A stretch of 64,000 bases of DNA from Lachnospiraceae bacterium (GCA_016287765.1 JAEEWS010000004.1:38903-102902); one strand, 5' to 3'; numbered from the stretch's first letter, positions 26,701-33,861 are shown. Translations and numbers: made by a program. The notes: generated from the sequence alone by a model not told the origin.

Positions 26701-27055
26701 AACGGCTACACCCAGCCCCTTCCCTACCAGAACGCCATTCCCTACTCCGACACCACATCCTCCTCTTACCTATGATGAGCTTGAAACCTTCCTGAACGAA
26801 ATGCAGCATCTCCTCAATCCTTCAGCTACACCCACTCCTGCGGGACTTGGTGACGGCGATATAGAACATGAAGGAGAAGGCATATTCTGGTATGAAGGAG
26901 AAGGTTCAGGCTGGGACGACGGAGATATAGATCTGTACACTCCCACTCCTGTTCCTGTACCAACACCTGAAATCACGGATTACATGGCTCCAATGCCGGT
27001 TCCTGCACCTGAAGCCATGATAACTCCTACACCGACACCCTATTTCATTCCATAG
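23750..27055 (+). CDS. Class A penicillin-binding protein (bifunctional PBP1a type)
   Basis: Bifunctional cell-wall enzyme: glycosyltransferase and transpeptidase. 1,101 residues from the ATG at 23750 (GGAAGG before it; a TTG 10 codons upstream is less likely). A basic cytosolic tail, one membrane segment (about 33-55), the GT51 domain with EDERFWKHDG (catalytic Glu near 115), then the transpeptidase with STFK (SxxK), SMN and KSG (KTG box). The last ~350 residues are unusual: two short segments with CxxC pairs, then Pro/Thr-rich stretches with repeated TPTP and a Gly/Glu/Asp-rich patch, probably spanning the wall. Confidence 0.93.
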   Translation: MNYSKNEINKTIHQLKSRSRKISTGISVSGFRILLLIAIGLIVIGIFAGVGVLKGVIASSPSLENVNVIPEGYVTRFFYTDETVSQTLIGAGGNREYVSLDNVPDYVYNAFVAIEDERFWKHDGIDVRSILRAVSEVIKNRSLSTGASTITQQLLKNQVFEGGNETNDFHKLVRKIQEQYLAIQLESITDKKLILEYYLNTINLGQGCYGIEMASTTYFGKSAQDLTISEAAVLACIAQSPTRMNPYRHPEANMERRNGDYGVLKKMLVNEFITQEEYDAAIADTEDVYARINNYVSANSGRSYYSYFTDEVISHLMADLQELGYSASQASDMIYTGGLSVYTTQDREIQEIIDEVLNDDTIWPAIGQGSYYDVDYALSVLKKDGTTIHYQLYHFLDYFKYFEGSSTTQVRIFGGRYDLMTTNKLYIEACVAEFKNAMVQEGDTILGERFTETLEPQISFVMLDHSTGAIVGLSGGRGDKAGNRVLDRATDALRSVGSTFKVLAAYLPAFDTGTLTLASALDDSPYYYPDSIKKVNNWYGSNTYRGLNTTRLGISYSMNILACRTLERVTPLVAFDYLKDLGFTSLVEYKVGKDGKGYTDINYTLALGGLTNGVTNLELTAAYAAIANKGIYNKPYYYSKVLDHNGNVLIEHKPAPKQVMKNSTAFLLTSAMQDTLKKNIGTASIAAFQEYPMTLAGKSGTTSDNFDLWFEGYSPYYTAGIWEGFDISFFIKTTNTHEILWREIMERVHKLKALPEAGFEAPDSITTAEICTKCGKLAVHGLCDKYEGGNCIRTEYFAKGTVPTEYCDCHVSVKVCNKTGLIAQEGCTDYTEKVLLVKDEGEIWTPVDTDMTILSPTPTPHAFILPTATPDPLYTSTPTPTFTPTPTPTPEGYMAPETRQSMLSRFFELFRKLKLLLSVNDENVMFYTENKSIIDSLTLELTPVPSVTPVFISTKEQVIYTTSDTKYIVPDGYCYECRIEQGLVTATPSPFPTRTPFPTPTPHPPLTYDELETFLNEMQHLLNPSATPTPAGLGDGDIEHEGEGIFWYEGEGSGWDDGDIDLYTPTPVPVPTPEITDYMAPMPVPAPEAMITPTPTPYFIP

Positions 27056-27136
27056 AGTTTAATACGGTATTTATATCTGAGATCTCGTGGAATCCTGTGA
27101 ATATCACATTAGTTCAAAACATAACAAGATCATATA

Positions 27137-27167
27137 TATCGGGCAGTTTACTGTCCGATATTTTTTT
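27137..27167 (+). terminator. Terminator of the PBP gene
   Basis: 10-bp stem (27137-27146 with 27151-27160, one G-U pair, loop of 4) followed by a T-run (27161-27167). Confidence 0.85.
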
Positions 27168-27171
27168 GCAA

Positions 27172-27206
27172 AAAAACACCTCTTTACCGGTTTCCCGGTA
27201 AAGAGG
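27172..27206 (-). terminator. Terminator of mrp
   Basis: 12-bp perfect stem (27179-27190 with 27195-27206, loop of 4) followed on the minus strand by a T-run. It lies 45 bases after the mrp stop. The stem sequence is close to the hairpin at 29918-29945. Confidence 0.85.
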
Positions 27207-27251
27207 ATGCATAAAATGCCATGTTCAATAGAATATTAAAACTGTTCTTTA

Positions 27252-28118
27252 TTATTTTTCTACAGGAAAGGTACTTTCGATAAAGTCTGCAGCTCCGACC
27301 AATTCCTCGATCAGAACATCCTCTACCATACCTTCATCCACTGCTTCAGCTACTCTGCTGTTTACAGGAAGCTTTGCAAGGCACTTAAGGCCATACTTTT
27401 CACAAGTCTCATCAATGTGACTCTTTCCGAATACGGGAATGTGCTTTCCGCAATCCGGGCACTCGATGTAGCTGTAATTCTCGACAATGCCTATGATAGG
27501 AACATTCATTGCTTTTGCCATATTAACAGCTTTACCTACGATCATGGAAACCAATTCCTGAGGGCTGGTAACTACGATGATGCCGTCAATGGGAAGTGAC
27601 TGGAATACGGTAAGAGGAACATCTCCTGTCCCGGGAGGCATATCCACGAACATATAGTCCACGTCGCCCCAAACCACTTCTGTCCAGAACTGTTTAACCG
27701 TGCCTGCGATAATAGGTCCTCTCCAAAGTACAGGCATCTCTTCGCTATCCAGAAGAAGATTTACGCTCATTATTTCTGTATTGTTTCTTGAAACTGCAGG
27801 TAATATGCCCATTTCATTTCCCTGTGCTCTCTCTTTGATACCGAAGCTCTTGGGAATTGAAGGTCCTGTAATATCCGCATCAAGAACCGCCGTTTTATAG
27901 CCCTTACGGTTCATCATTACCGTAAGACAGCTGGTAACCAGAGACTTACCTACTCCACCCTTACCTGAAACAACAGCTATTACCTTTTTAACATTGCTGT
28001 ATTGGTTACAAGGCTCATGAAGATCCTGTTTTCTTGAAGCACAATTAGCCGAGCAGGATGAACAGTTTCCGCCGCAATCTTCAACAGGCTGCTGATTATT
28101 GTTGTCATTTTCTGCCAT
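27252..28118 (-). CDS. mrp: Mrp/NBP35-family iron-sulfur carrier ATPase
   Basis: P-loop ATPase that carries Fe-S clusters. 288 residues: Cys-rich N-terminus (CGGNCSSCSANC at about 16-27) as in NBP35, deviant Walker A SGKGGVGKS (about 51-59), FVDMPPGTGD near 160, and CPDCGKHIPVFG near 222 with the cluster-binding CxxC. Own promoter at 28231-28259 and terminator downstream. Confidence 0.92.
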   Translation of the reverse strand: MAENDNNNQQPVEDCGGNCSSCSANCASRKQDLHEPCNQYSNVKKVIAVVSGKGGVGKSLVTSCLTVMMNRKGYKTAVLDADITGPSIPKSFGIKERAQGNEMGILPAVSRNNTEIMSVNLLLDSEEMPVLWRGPIIAGTVKQFWTEVVWGDVDYMFVDMPPGTGDVPLTVFQSLPIDGIIVVTSPQELVSMIVGKAVNMAKAMNVPIIGIVENYSYIECPDCGKHIPVFGKSHIDETCEKYGLKCLAKLPVNSRVAEAVDEGMVEDVLIEELVGAADFIESTFPVEK

Positions 28119-28230
28119 GATTGACTACCTCCTTATATATATACAATCAAATCCGATCCGTACCGGGTTACATTGGGTAACACATGAACCGATCTGCTGT
28201 ATGCAAACAAAATTTAACCCGCGAAAAGAG

Positions 28231-28259
28231 ATTATAACTCACGAACTCATTTTTGTAAA
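28231..28259 (-). promoter_or_regulatory. Sigma-A promoter of mrp
   Basis: On the minus strand TTTACA (28254-28259), 17-base spacer, perfect TATAAT (28231-28236). Confidence 0.8.
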
Positions 28260-28400
28260 GAAAACAAATGGAGCCCTTTATAAACAGTACATAAATTCGT
28301 TACTGCAATGCAAAATATCCCCCGCTATAGCTCTTTGAAAGCGAGCTTTCAGAGTTTAAGCATGTCGTATATGTGTGAAGAGTATAATAAATCCGCAGAC

Positions 28401-28436
28401 AAAAAACAAGAGCGAAAGCTCACGCTTTCGCCCTTG
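28401..28436 (-). terminator. Terminator of the DUF3793-flavodoxin operon
   Basis: 13-bp stem (28407-28419 with 28424-28436, one G-U pair) followed by six T's on the minus strand, about 75 bases after the flavodoxin stop. Confidence 0.85.
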
Positions 28437-28508
28437 TCCTTCCTTACACAATTTACCTTAACTTCTTTGAACTCATTTAAAGAAGTCCGATCAGAAGTGA
28501 AAATCTAT

Positions 28509-28931
28509 TTATGCCAAAGCTTCTCCAAGTTTCTTGCAAGCAGCAACACCGTCATCATCGGGTGCTTCGTTGCACATTACACTGTCGCAGGCAAGAACTG
28601 CGCCGTCTGCCTTGCAGGTGTCTTCCCATGTTCTGATCCATTCACCGTCTCCCCAGCCGTAAGAACCGAAAAGTGCGATCTTCTTTCCTGAAAGTGCGCT
28701 CTCGCAAGCCCGGAACATAGGAGCAAATTCTGACTCCTCAAGTTCCTCTGCGCCCATTGCGGGGCATCCGAAAGCAATAGCATCAACGCTTCCTACGAGA
28801 TCCGCGCTGAACTGTGATGCAGTGTATGTTGTAACCTCAGCTCCTGCTGCCTTTGCTCCATCAGCAACTGCATTAGCCATAGCTTCGGTGTTTCCTGTAC
28901 CGCTCCAATAAACAACAGCTACTTTACTCAT
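28509..28931 (-). CDS. Flavodoxin
   Basis: Small FMN electron carrier, often replacing ferredoxin when iron is scarce. 140 residues, standard for short-chain flavodoxins. FMN phosphate loop WSGTGNTEAM at 9-18, then AFGCPAMGAEELEE and FGSYGWGDGEW for the isoalloxazine loops. It lies 25 bases after the DUF3793 gene in one operon, with paired operators upstream that may be iron-responsive. Confidence 0.95.
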   Translation of the reverse strand: MSKVAVVYWSGTGNTEAMANAVADGAKAAGAEVTTYTASQFSADLVGSVDAIAFGCPAMGAEELEESEFAPMFRACESALSGKKIALFGSYGWGDGEWIRTWEDTCKADGAVLACDSVMCNEAPDDDGVAACKKLGEALA

Positions 28932-28956
28932 GATAATACCATCCTTTTAATATAAT

Positions 28957-29511
28957 TTATGAACAACTCACGATGAGTCGATCAATCGATCTGTTATGCC
29001 TATACGCTTCCATATAGGCTCCTTTGCAACGCTTAAATCTGTCAAAGGTGCATCTGGCATTTTCCACGTCGCAATAAACCTTCCAGGTTCCGGTAAGTTT
29101 TTCTCCTTTACCCTTATTCTTGATAAAAGCTTCCACGTCCTCGGGAGGATAACCCAGAAACAATCCTATCTCATGAGGGAAGTCTTCGCTTCTTCTGAGC
29201 CTCTTTGCCAGCTCTACCACACAAAGATCCGCACTCACAAGAGGGTAAGCTCTGTCCCGCAGTATATTTCTTGCCTCAGCAGTGTTCAGATCTTTCTTAA
29301 GATCCTCGATCCTGTACATGTAGAGCAAAATATATTTCGGTGTATATTTTAAAGGCAAAAGCCTCAATCCCTTAGGGACCAGAAGCTTGTTGATCTCTCT
29401 TAATTCCCTGGTAAAAGTCTCTTTATCCTCAGCAGGTGTAGTAAAAAGATTCCCTGTCTTTATACCTGCCATTGTGGGTGAGCATTGATCTACTATTATC
29501 TCTTCAGGCAT
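28957..29511 (-). CDS. DUF3793 family protein
   Basis: 184 residues, recognised as DUF3793 by the layout: an N-terminal TMAGIKTGNLF, a central VELAKRLRRSEDFPHEIGLFLGYP block and a Cys-containing C-terminal part with CTFDRFKRCKGAY. The family is restricted to anaerobic Firmicutes, is of unknown function and often sits beside flavodoxin or iron-uptake genes. Start ATG at 29511 after an AAGGA site. First gene of the operon, with a ~270-base leader. Confidence 0.85.
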   Translation of the reverse strand: MPEEIIVDQCSPTMAGIKTGNLFTTPAEDKETFTRELREINKLLVPKGLRLLPLKYTPKYILLYMYRIEDLKKDLNTAEARNILRDRAYPLVSADLCVVELAKRLRRSEDFPHEIGLFLGYPPEDVEAFIKNKGKGEKLTGTWKVYCDVENARCTFDRFKRCKGAYMEAYRHNRSIDRLIVSCS

Positions 29512-29627
29512 TTAACTCATCCTTCCGGCTGATATATTCTCCTTTTTTATTTAGACATTTCGCGTTTAAGCTAAATGCTGTTTAAGTAAACTGTGTTTTA
29601 GCTTACCTGCGGTTTGCGTATTGCCTA

Positions 29628-29678
29628 TCGGGCTGGGCTGAATCGCTTGGCCATTTGCTTGGCTCAATTGCTTGGCTC
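29628..29678. repeat. 13-bp tandem repeat (about four copies)
   Basis: Units of 13 bases, best seen as ATTTGCTTGGCTC and AATTGCTTGGCTC at 29653-29678, with two decayed copies before them. 13 is not a multiple of 3, so this is not coding. It lies in the leader of the DUF3793 operon. Confidence 0.6.
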
Positions 29679-29749
29679 ATTTTTCTTTATTTACCTAATT
29701 GCTTTTTGCTTTTTGCTTGTTTTCTTATTTGGGAACATATCGCCTCTTA

Positions 29750-29765
29750 GTTAGGCAATGCTAAC
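29750..29765. promoter_or_regulatory. Operator 1, 16-bp palindrome
   Basis: GTTAGG-CAAT-GCTAAC, an imperfect palindrome downstream of the -10 of the DUF3793 promoter. It repeats the site at 29781-29796 with centres 31 bases apart, about three helical turns, so two dimers could bind the same face. The shape TTAG(N)CTAA is like DtxR/IdeR or MntR operators; this is inference. Confidence 0.55.
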
Positions 29766-29778
29766 TCAAGTAGTGGTA

Positions 29779-29807
29779 ATGTTAGCATACGCTAACCACA
29801 ATGTCAA
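29779..29807 (-). promoter_or_regulatory. Sigma-A promoter of the DUF3793-flavodoxin operon
   Basis: On the minus strand TTGACA (29802-29807), 17-base spacer, TAACAT (29779-29784). The palindromic operator at 29781-29796 covers the -10 and spacer, so the bound protein would block polymerase. Confidence 0.7.
29781..29796. promoter_or_regulatory. Operator 2, 16-bp palindrome over the promoter
   Basis: GTTAGC-ATAC-GCTAAC, perfect 6-bp arms, lying on the -10 element and spacer. Together with operator 1 it predicts repression, probably by an iron-sensing metalloregulator (the target is a flavodoxin). Confidence 0.65.
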
Positions 29808-29911
29808 GTGGTTTTATCAAAATATTCAAAGGTACAAAAAAGCACGTTTACACCCGTACTTCCATAAGCGGAAATTCGGTACCGAAGAGATTTTTTTCAG
29901 TCTTTTTCACA

Positions 29912-29945
29912 AAAAATCTCCTTGCCGGGTTATCCCGGTAAGGAG
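29912..29945 (-). terminator. Terminator hairpin after the MBL remnant
   Basis: 12-bp stem (29918-29929 with 29934-29945, one G-U pair, loop of 4) followed on the minus strand by a T-run. The stem resembles the mrp terminator at 27179-27206. Confidence 0.8.
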
Positions 29946-29949
29946 GTTC

Positions 29950-30222
29950 ATATAACGCTCTGTTAATGATCTGTTCAATTTGGGCCTCACGAACTCCCGA
30001 TATTCAATTATCTTCACCGTCTGTTTCACCGCTTGCTCCTGACATATACCCCTTCGTGCCTTGCCCTCAGTATATTCCGTTTTTTCATAAGAAAAAAAAC
30101 ACTTATCGCCAGATCCGGTGAAGAGCCGTATTTTCCATGTAAGCATCTGTAATGCTGATGATCCCGTTATGTGCACAGCCCGCAGCCCCTTCAGTATTCT
30201 CTATAAGGTTTATTATCTTCAT
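29950..30222 (-). pseudogene. Remnant of an MBL-fold metallohydrolase with internal deletion
   Basis: From the ATG at 30222, the frame reads MKIINLIENTEGAAGCAHNGIIS and stops after 39 codons. MKIINLIENTEG...GC is the typical N-terminus of a clostridial MBL-fold hydrolase, while GCAHNGI and DAYME belong to the middle-to-C-terminal part of the same family. The metal-binding HxHxDH part between them is missing, so a deletion appears to have joined the two at the shared GC(A). In another frame, KTEYTE and ICQEQA (in the 29907-30176 frame) resemble the C-terminal helix, so a frameshift followed. The assignment is from memory of the family. Confidence 0.5.
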
Positions 30223-30515
30223 AATTCTATTCCCTCTATTACTCTTTCGTATTCACCCTCTATCAAAGTCGCCTGTTCGCCGCTGTTCATAAAGCCCTCT
30301 ACTACCTTTCGATTATCTTCTTTGAGCCGGTCAGCTGTGCAATCACTGTCATCCTGTCTTGATTCCACATCCGATGCATGCTTTCTGATCAGGTCAAGAT
30401 TTTTGTCAATATAGTCCGATGTCATACCAATGCATATAAATCGGATATTTTTAAGATAACCCTCATCAAGATCTTTTTCACGTTGATCAGTTTTATCATT
30501 TATCTTAACTTTCAC
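30219..30515 (-). CDS. Hypothetical protein, weak gene next to the MBL remnant
   Basis: 98 codons from a GTG at 30515 without a ribosome site; a stop lies just upstream in frame near the flavin reductase end. The product is polar with a short hydrophobic stretch (NIRFICIGM). The stop overlaps the ATG of the MBL remnant (ATGA), so it may once have been its operon partner. Possibly a truncated gene. I do not recognise it. Confidence 0.35.
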   Translation of the reverse strand: MKVKINDKTDQREKDLDEGYLKNIRFICIGMTSDYIDKNLDLIRKHASDVESRQDDSDCTADRLKEDNRKVVEGFMNSGEQATLIEGEYERVIEGIEL

Positions 30516-30552
30516 TTGTGTTGTCTTAGCCTGTTCCGTGTTAGCTTTGCTT

Positions 30553-31146
30553 TTATCTGTCCTTATCTAAATAATCTCCGATCTTTCCCAACATTTTACC
30601 AAGGCTGTGATATCTTCCGGAATATATGACCGGATCCAGAACAGTCAGATCCACATCAAAAATATCTTCACACTCCAGCCTCTCATCCACTTGAATATTT
30701 CTTATGTTACAAAAGAATGTGGTTGATGCTCCCGTTTCCACAGCCTTTTTTACTTCGCATTCGTAAACCCACCTGCTTTTATCCAAAACAGGCACGTCCA
30801 GCACTTCCCCTCTCACGACTTCATAGGAGATGTCATTTTTTAGGCCGTCTTTTGCATGTTTCGATCCGAAATAGTCCATTAAGCCAAGCATATCCCTGCT
30901 CACCAGATTCGCACTGAATTTGCCTGTCCTGATGACATTCCTCTTTGTCGTCTTATTTCCGAACATGCTTATTACCAACAGATAACTGTCGCCATCCTCA
31001 CACGTGGCACTCACCCAGGTTATCGGTGCAAAATCGGCTGAGCCGTCCTCATTATTTGTTCCGATGATAAAGGATGGCTGTACACACATTGAATACTTGG
31101 GTTCAACGGACCTTCTCCCTGTTCTGCCTGCATATGCCTTATCCAT
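30553..31146 (-). CDS. Flavin reductase-like FMN-binding protein
   Basis: 197 residues from the ATG at 31146, which follows GGGGAGG; the frame extends 25 codons further up but without a site. Of the flavin reductase/DIM6-NTAB family: PSFIIGTNNEDGSADFAPITWVS (N-terminal flavin strand) and TGKFSANLVSRDMLGLMDYFG near residues 90-110. These proteins hold FMN and act in reduction or as flavin-dependent reductases; no substrate can be deduced. A single gene between a DUF218 gene and a decaying patch. Confidence 0.85.
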   Translation of the reverse strand: MDKAYAGRTGRRSVEPKYSMCVQPSFIIGTNNEDGSADFAPITWVSATCEDGDSYLLVISMFGNKTTKRNVIRTGKFSANLVSRDMLGLMDYFGSKHAKDGLKNDISYEVVRGEVLDVPVLDKSRWVYECEVKKAVETGASTTFFCNIRNIQVDERLECEDIFDVDLTVLDPVIYSGRYHSLGKMLGKIGDYLDKDR

Positions 31147-31387
31147 GTTTTTCCTCCCCTGTATATTTCCCAATTTCCCCCGGATAACGGTTTTCCAAAA
31201 ACTTACTGTGATATATGTCATTGGGTACTCTTGATTTTCTTGTGGTTTATTTGTTGAATCTTCTTGTCGATCTTTCTTGTCGTTCTTTCCTGCGTTCTTT
31301 CCTGTTGATTTACCTTAGGATCTTATATTTGACCTCTTATATGCTGCTCTTCGGTTTGATTACTTTTGGTTTTGCTGTTTTGATATC

Positions 31388-32059
31388 TCAGTCATTTGTT
31401 ATATCTCCACTGCCTTTAATATCAATAGCTTCTCCTTCATATGTAGGTTTTACGCGAAACAGGCAATATAAAATATCTTTATCTCTGGCTAACCATTCTC
31501 TAAGATTCCGTTTAAATGTTCCCACATAAGTACGAGGATCCGCCGGTGCACCAAGTGCCTCCACCCCAAGCTTCCGACTGATATACAATGCTCTGTACAT
31601 GTGATACTCCTGGGTTACAACGATCATCTTTTCAACTCCAAATATCTCCTTTGCCCTCCACACGCTTTCATATGTAGAAAACCCGGCATGATCCATAAAA
31701 ATGTCCTCACCGGGCAGACCTGCGTTAATAAGATAATTTTTCATAGTATTGACTTCATCATACTCATCTCTTCCATGATCCCCGCTTACAAGGACAGTCT
31801 TGCAGATTCCCTTTTGATACAAGCGGATCGCCTCGTCAAGCCTGTCAGCAAGCATATGGCTGGGTTGGCCGTTTGCCCAAACAGCAGCTCCCAGGATCAG
31901 AATACAATCTGCATTCAACTCCGATAATTTCTCATCAGACACTATCTTCTTTTTTTCCACTGCCATCATAAGTAAATTACTGATCACAAAAAACAGCACC
32001 GCTAAACCAATTCCTCCTACCGGAATAAACTTCATTTTTTTAATCTTTTTTTGTTTCAT
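31388..32059 (-). CDS. DUF218 (YdcF/ElyC/SanA-like) membrane protein
   Basis: 223 residues. A membrane segment (about 11-33) and a DUF218 domain: CILILGAAVWANGQPSHMLADRLDEA (about 51-76), VLVSGDHGRDEYDEVNTM and VVTQEYHMYRALYISRKLG. SanA and ElyC affect envelope polymers, possibly via polyprenyl-phosphate intermediates; the molecular activity is not clear. Confidence 0.85.
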   Translation of the reverse strand: MKQKKIKKMKFIPVGGIGLAVLFFVISNLLMMAVEKKKIVSDEKLSELNADCILILGAAVWANGQPSHMLADRLDEAIRLYQKGICKTVLVSGDHGRDEYDEVNTMKNYLINAGLPGEDIFMDHAGFSTYESVWRAKEIFGVEKMIVVTQEYHMYRALYISRKLGVEALGAPADPRTYVGTFKRNLREWLARDKDILYCLFRVKPTYEGEAIDIKGSGDITND

Positions 32060-32155
32060 CTGCCAACTCTCTTCAAATCTTGCTGGATTTAATATATGTA
32101 TTATTCTTTATTTGTATTACTCTTTATTTGTATTATTCTTTAAACTTCTTCCTCT

Positions 32156-32548
32156 TCATTGTTTTTTTACCTGCGGACTCATTTTGGCCAAAACACCTTC
32201 AACCAAAAGCAACCCTGTAATGATCCCACCTACTATGGAAAAATATTCAACTCCAAACATCAGTTGAAATAAGGAAACGATGCTTGCGGTCAAAGAGAAG
32301 ATAAAAACATAGTTCAAGAATTTATCATTTTTAAAGGAAAGAACCACCAGCGCCAAAACCGCACATGTCAAAATTACGATGACGAAGGGTGCAAAATTTG
32401 CATAACCCAATAACACGGGATCAAAATAAGAAAATAATTGTCTGCTCCTCTCTGTGGGTGAAAGTGCAAAGACAAGTACAGCCCCCATAGGCAATGCTTC
32501 CAGAACTAATGTTACGATTATCACCAGTAACAACCCAATCTTTTTCAT
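32156..32548 (-). CDS. Small membrane protein, unknown
   Basis: 130 residues with four hydrophobic segments (about 4-28, 47-67, 77-95, 98-116). A GGGAGG-type site precedes the ATG. No family recognised. Confidence 0.65.
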   Translation of the reverse strand: MKKIGLLLVIIVTLVLEALPMGAVLVFALSPTERSRQLFSYFDPVLLGYANFAPFVIVILTCAVLALVVLSFKNDKFLNYVFIFSLTASIVSLFQLMFGVEYFSIVGGIITGLLLVEGVLAKMSPQVKKQ

Positions 32549-32697
32549 TTATTTCCCTCCTCTAATTGTTGAAGTTTTGAAACTTTGAAACCTGATGCTA
32601 TATCCTTTTTTCCGTCATTGTTTCAGATAGTTTCGAAACCCGGGCTTAAATATATTTTATCATATATTTTCCCGTAGCACATCTATTAACTGAATTT

Positions 32698-33513
32698 TCA
32701 ACATCCCAATGTTTCTTTTAACCCTGTGATCATTTTACGGAGCTGTTTTGTATTGATCTGATATTTGCTTGTTTCAAATGTCCATATAAGTGAATCATGC
32801 TGAAACAAGCCCGCTTCTTCGTATTTTCTTATCTTAAAAAACGCATTGTTCCTATATTCTATGTCATCCATCATGCCAAAATGCTCCCAGTATATTTCTT
32901 TTTTATTTTTTACATCCAATAAGGTGAAATCCGGGTGGACAACATCTGAGTTTAACCTCAACGGTTTTTCGTATATAAAAGGCACAGCCAATTCATCCAA
33001 AATATCGGCAATTATCACTTCTGTTTTCGACCTCACCCGCAATCCTTTTCTTGTATAATACTCCGGCATATTTTCTTTGAAACCCATTTTTTCAAAATCC
33101 CGGTGCAGCCAGTTTAACAAGTATTCTTCGTCCGAAACAAAGGGTATACTTATAAGATTCCTCTTTGCTTCTGTCATTTTATTTAATGCACTTATATAAA
33201 TATTTTCATTGGTCATGGCGAGCATCTCCCGGATTTCATTATTCTTCCTGTTGATCTCTTTCAACAGGTTCTCATTATACTCGATCCTTGCCAGAGTCCT
33301 GGCCGTTTCTATATCTTTCTTTTTTATGTAGGTTCCATTTCCTTTGGAACCGTTTCTTCGAAGATAATACTGATACGAACCTCCATGTTTAAATGCCCTC
33401 AATTTCATATCCTTCGGAGCTGTTTTAACAAGTTGATCAAGTTCAGCTATTATTTTCCTACTTGTTTTCTCCAGATCACTTCTTTCAATTATTAATTCTC
33501 TTTTATTTAACAT
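32698..33513 (-). CDS. PD-(D/E)XK nuclease-like protein, orphan
   Basis: 271 residues. Residues 1-120 are charged helices (possible coiled coil, Lys/Asn/Glu rich). The rest shows the pattern of a restriction-endonuclease fold: RSKTEVIIADILDEL (conserved Glu, about 160), VHPDFTLLD (catalytic Asp region) and EIYWEHFGMMDD in place of the ExK strand. No methylase or other defence gene is beside it. The lack of a standard ExK lysine makes activity uncertain. Confidence 0.6.
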   Translation of the reverse strand: MLNKRELIIERSDLEKTSRKIIAELDQLVKTAPKDMKLRAFKHGGSYQYYLRRNGSKGNGTYIKKKDIETARTLARIEYNENLLKEINRKNNEIREMLAMTNENIYISALNKMTEAKRNLISIPFVSDEEYLLNWLHRDFEKMGFKENMPEYYTRKGLRVRSKTEVIIADILDELAVPFIYEKPLRLNSDVVHPDFTLLDVKNKKEIYWEHFGMMDDIEYRNNAFFKIRKYEEAGLFQHDSLIWTFETSKYQINTKQLRKMITGLKETLGC

Positions 33514-33544
33514 TTCTACCTTTTCCTTTCATAAAATGATTTTT

Positions 33545-33861
33545 GTCTGCTTTCGCCTACGTTCCGGGAAGCTTTCTCTCTCCCAAAAGCAGATATTTCC
33601 CGGTTTGGCCACACTTTGTCTGCTTTCGCCTACGTTCCGGGAAGCTTTGCCCACCCAAAAAGCAGATATTTCCCGGTTTGGCCACACTTTGTCTGCTTTC
33701 GCCCTTGTTCTGGGAAGCTTTACCCACCCAAAAAGCAGATATTTCCCGGTTTGACCACACTTTGTCTGCTTTCGCCCTTGTCCCGGGAAGCTTTCTCTCT
33801 CCCAAAAGCAGACATTTCCCGGTTTATCAGCGATTAATCTGCCTTCGCCCCATCCCGGTCG
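33545..33861. repeat. 73-bp tandem repeat, four copies plus a partial fifth in the comEC end
   Basis: Copies start at 33545, 33618, 33691 and 33764, exactly 73 bases apart, and a fifth decayed start at 33837 is in phase and lies inside the end of comEC. Each copy has interleaved inverted repeats (CTGCTTT/AAAGCAG and CCGGGAA/TTCCCGG in the order b' a' b a; first copy 33547-33553, 33564-33570, 33586-33592, 33597-33603), so a pseudoknot or alternative hairpins are possible in RNA. The 73-base length is not a multiple of 3 and the open frames seen in it are artefacts. Confidence 0.9.

Larger units (their letters stand above)
28119..28508 (-). other. Intergenic region: mrp promoter, leader and flavodoxin terminator
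   Basis: This 390-base stretch holds the mrp sigma-A promoter with a ~105-base leader and, at its other end, the terminator of the flavodoxin operon (28401-28436). I see no credible gene between; short plus-strand frames have no ribosome site. Confidence 0.6.
29512..29778 (-). promoter_or_regulatory. Long structured leader of the DUF3793-flavodoxin operon
   Basis: About 265 transcribed bases before the first gene. It contains a nested inverted repeat (29567-29575 with 29597-29605, 9 bp, enclosing a second palindrome GTTTAAGTAAAC at 29580-29591), 13-base tandem repeats (29628-29678) and two very short frames with stops (MFPNKKTSKKQ... of 15 codons, preceded by GAGGCG, and MSQAIEPSKW... of 25 codons). 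It does not match a riboswitch that I know. It may be a leader RNA or a dispensable spacer. Confidence 0.4.

Noticed and set aside
29907..30176. 89-codon frame as a real protein
   Set aside because: It covers a terminator hairpin and parts of it read as a frame-shifted remnant of an MBL-fold protein.
33545..33861. CRISPR array
   Set aside because: The units are directly adjacent 73-bp copies with no variable spacers, and no cas gene is near.
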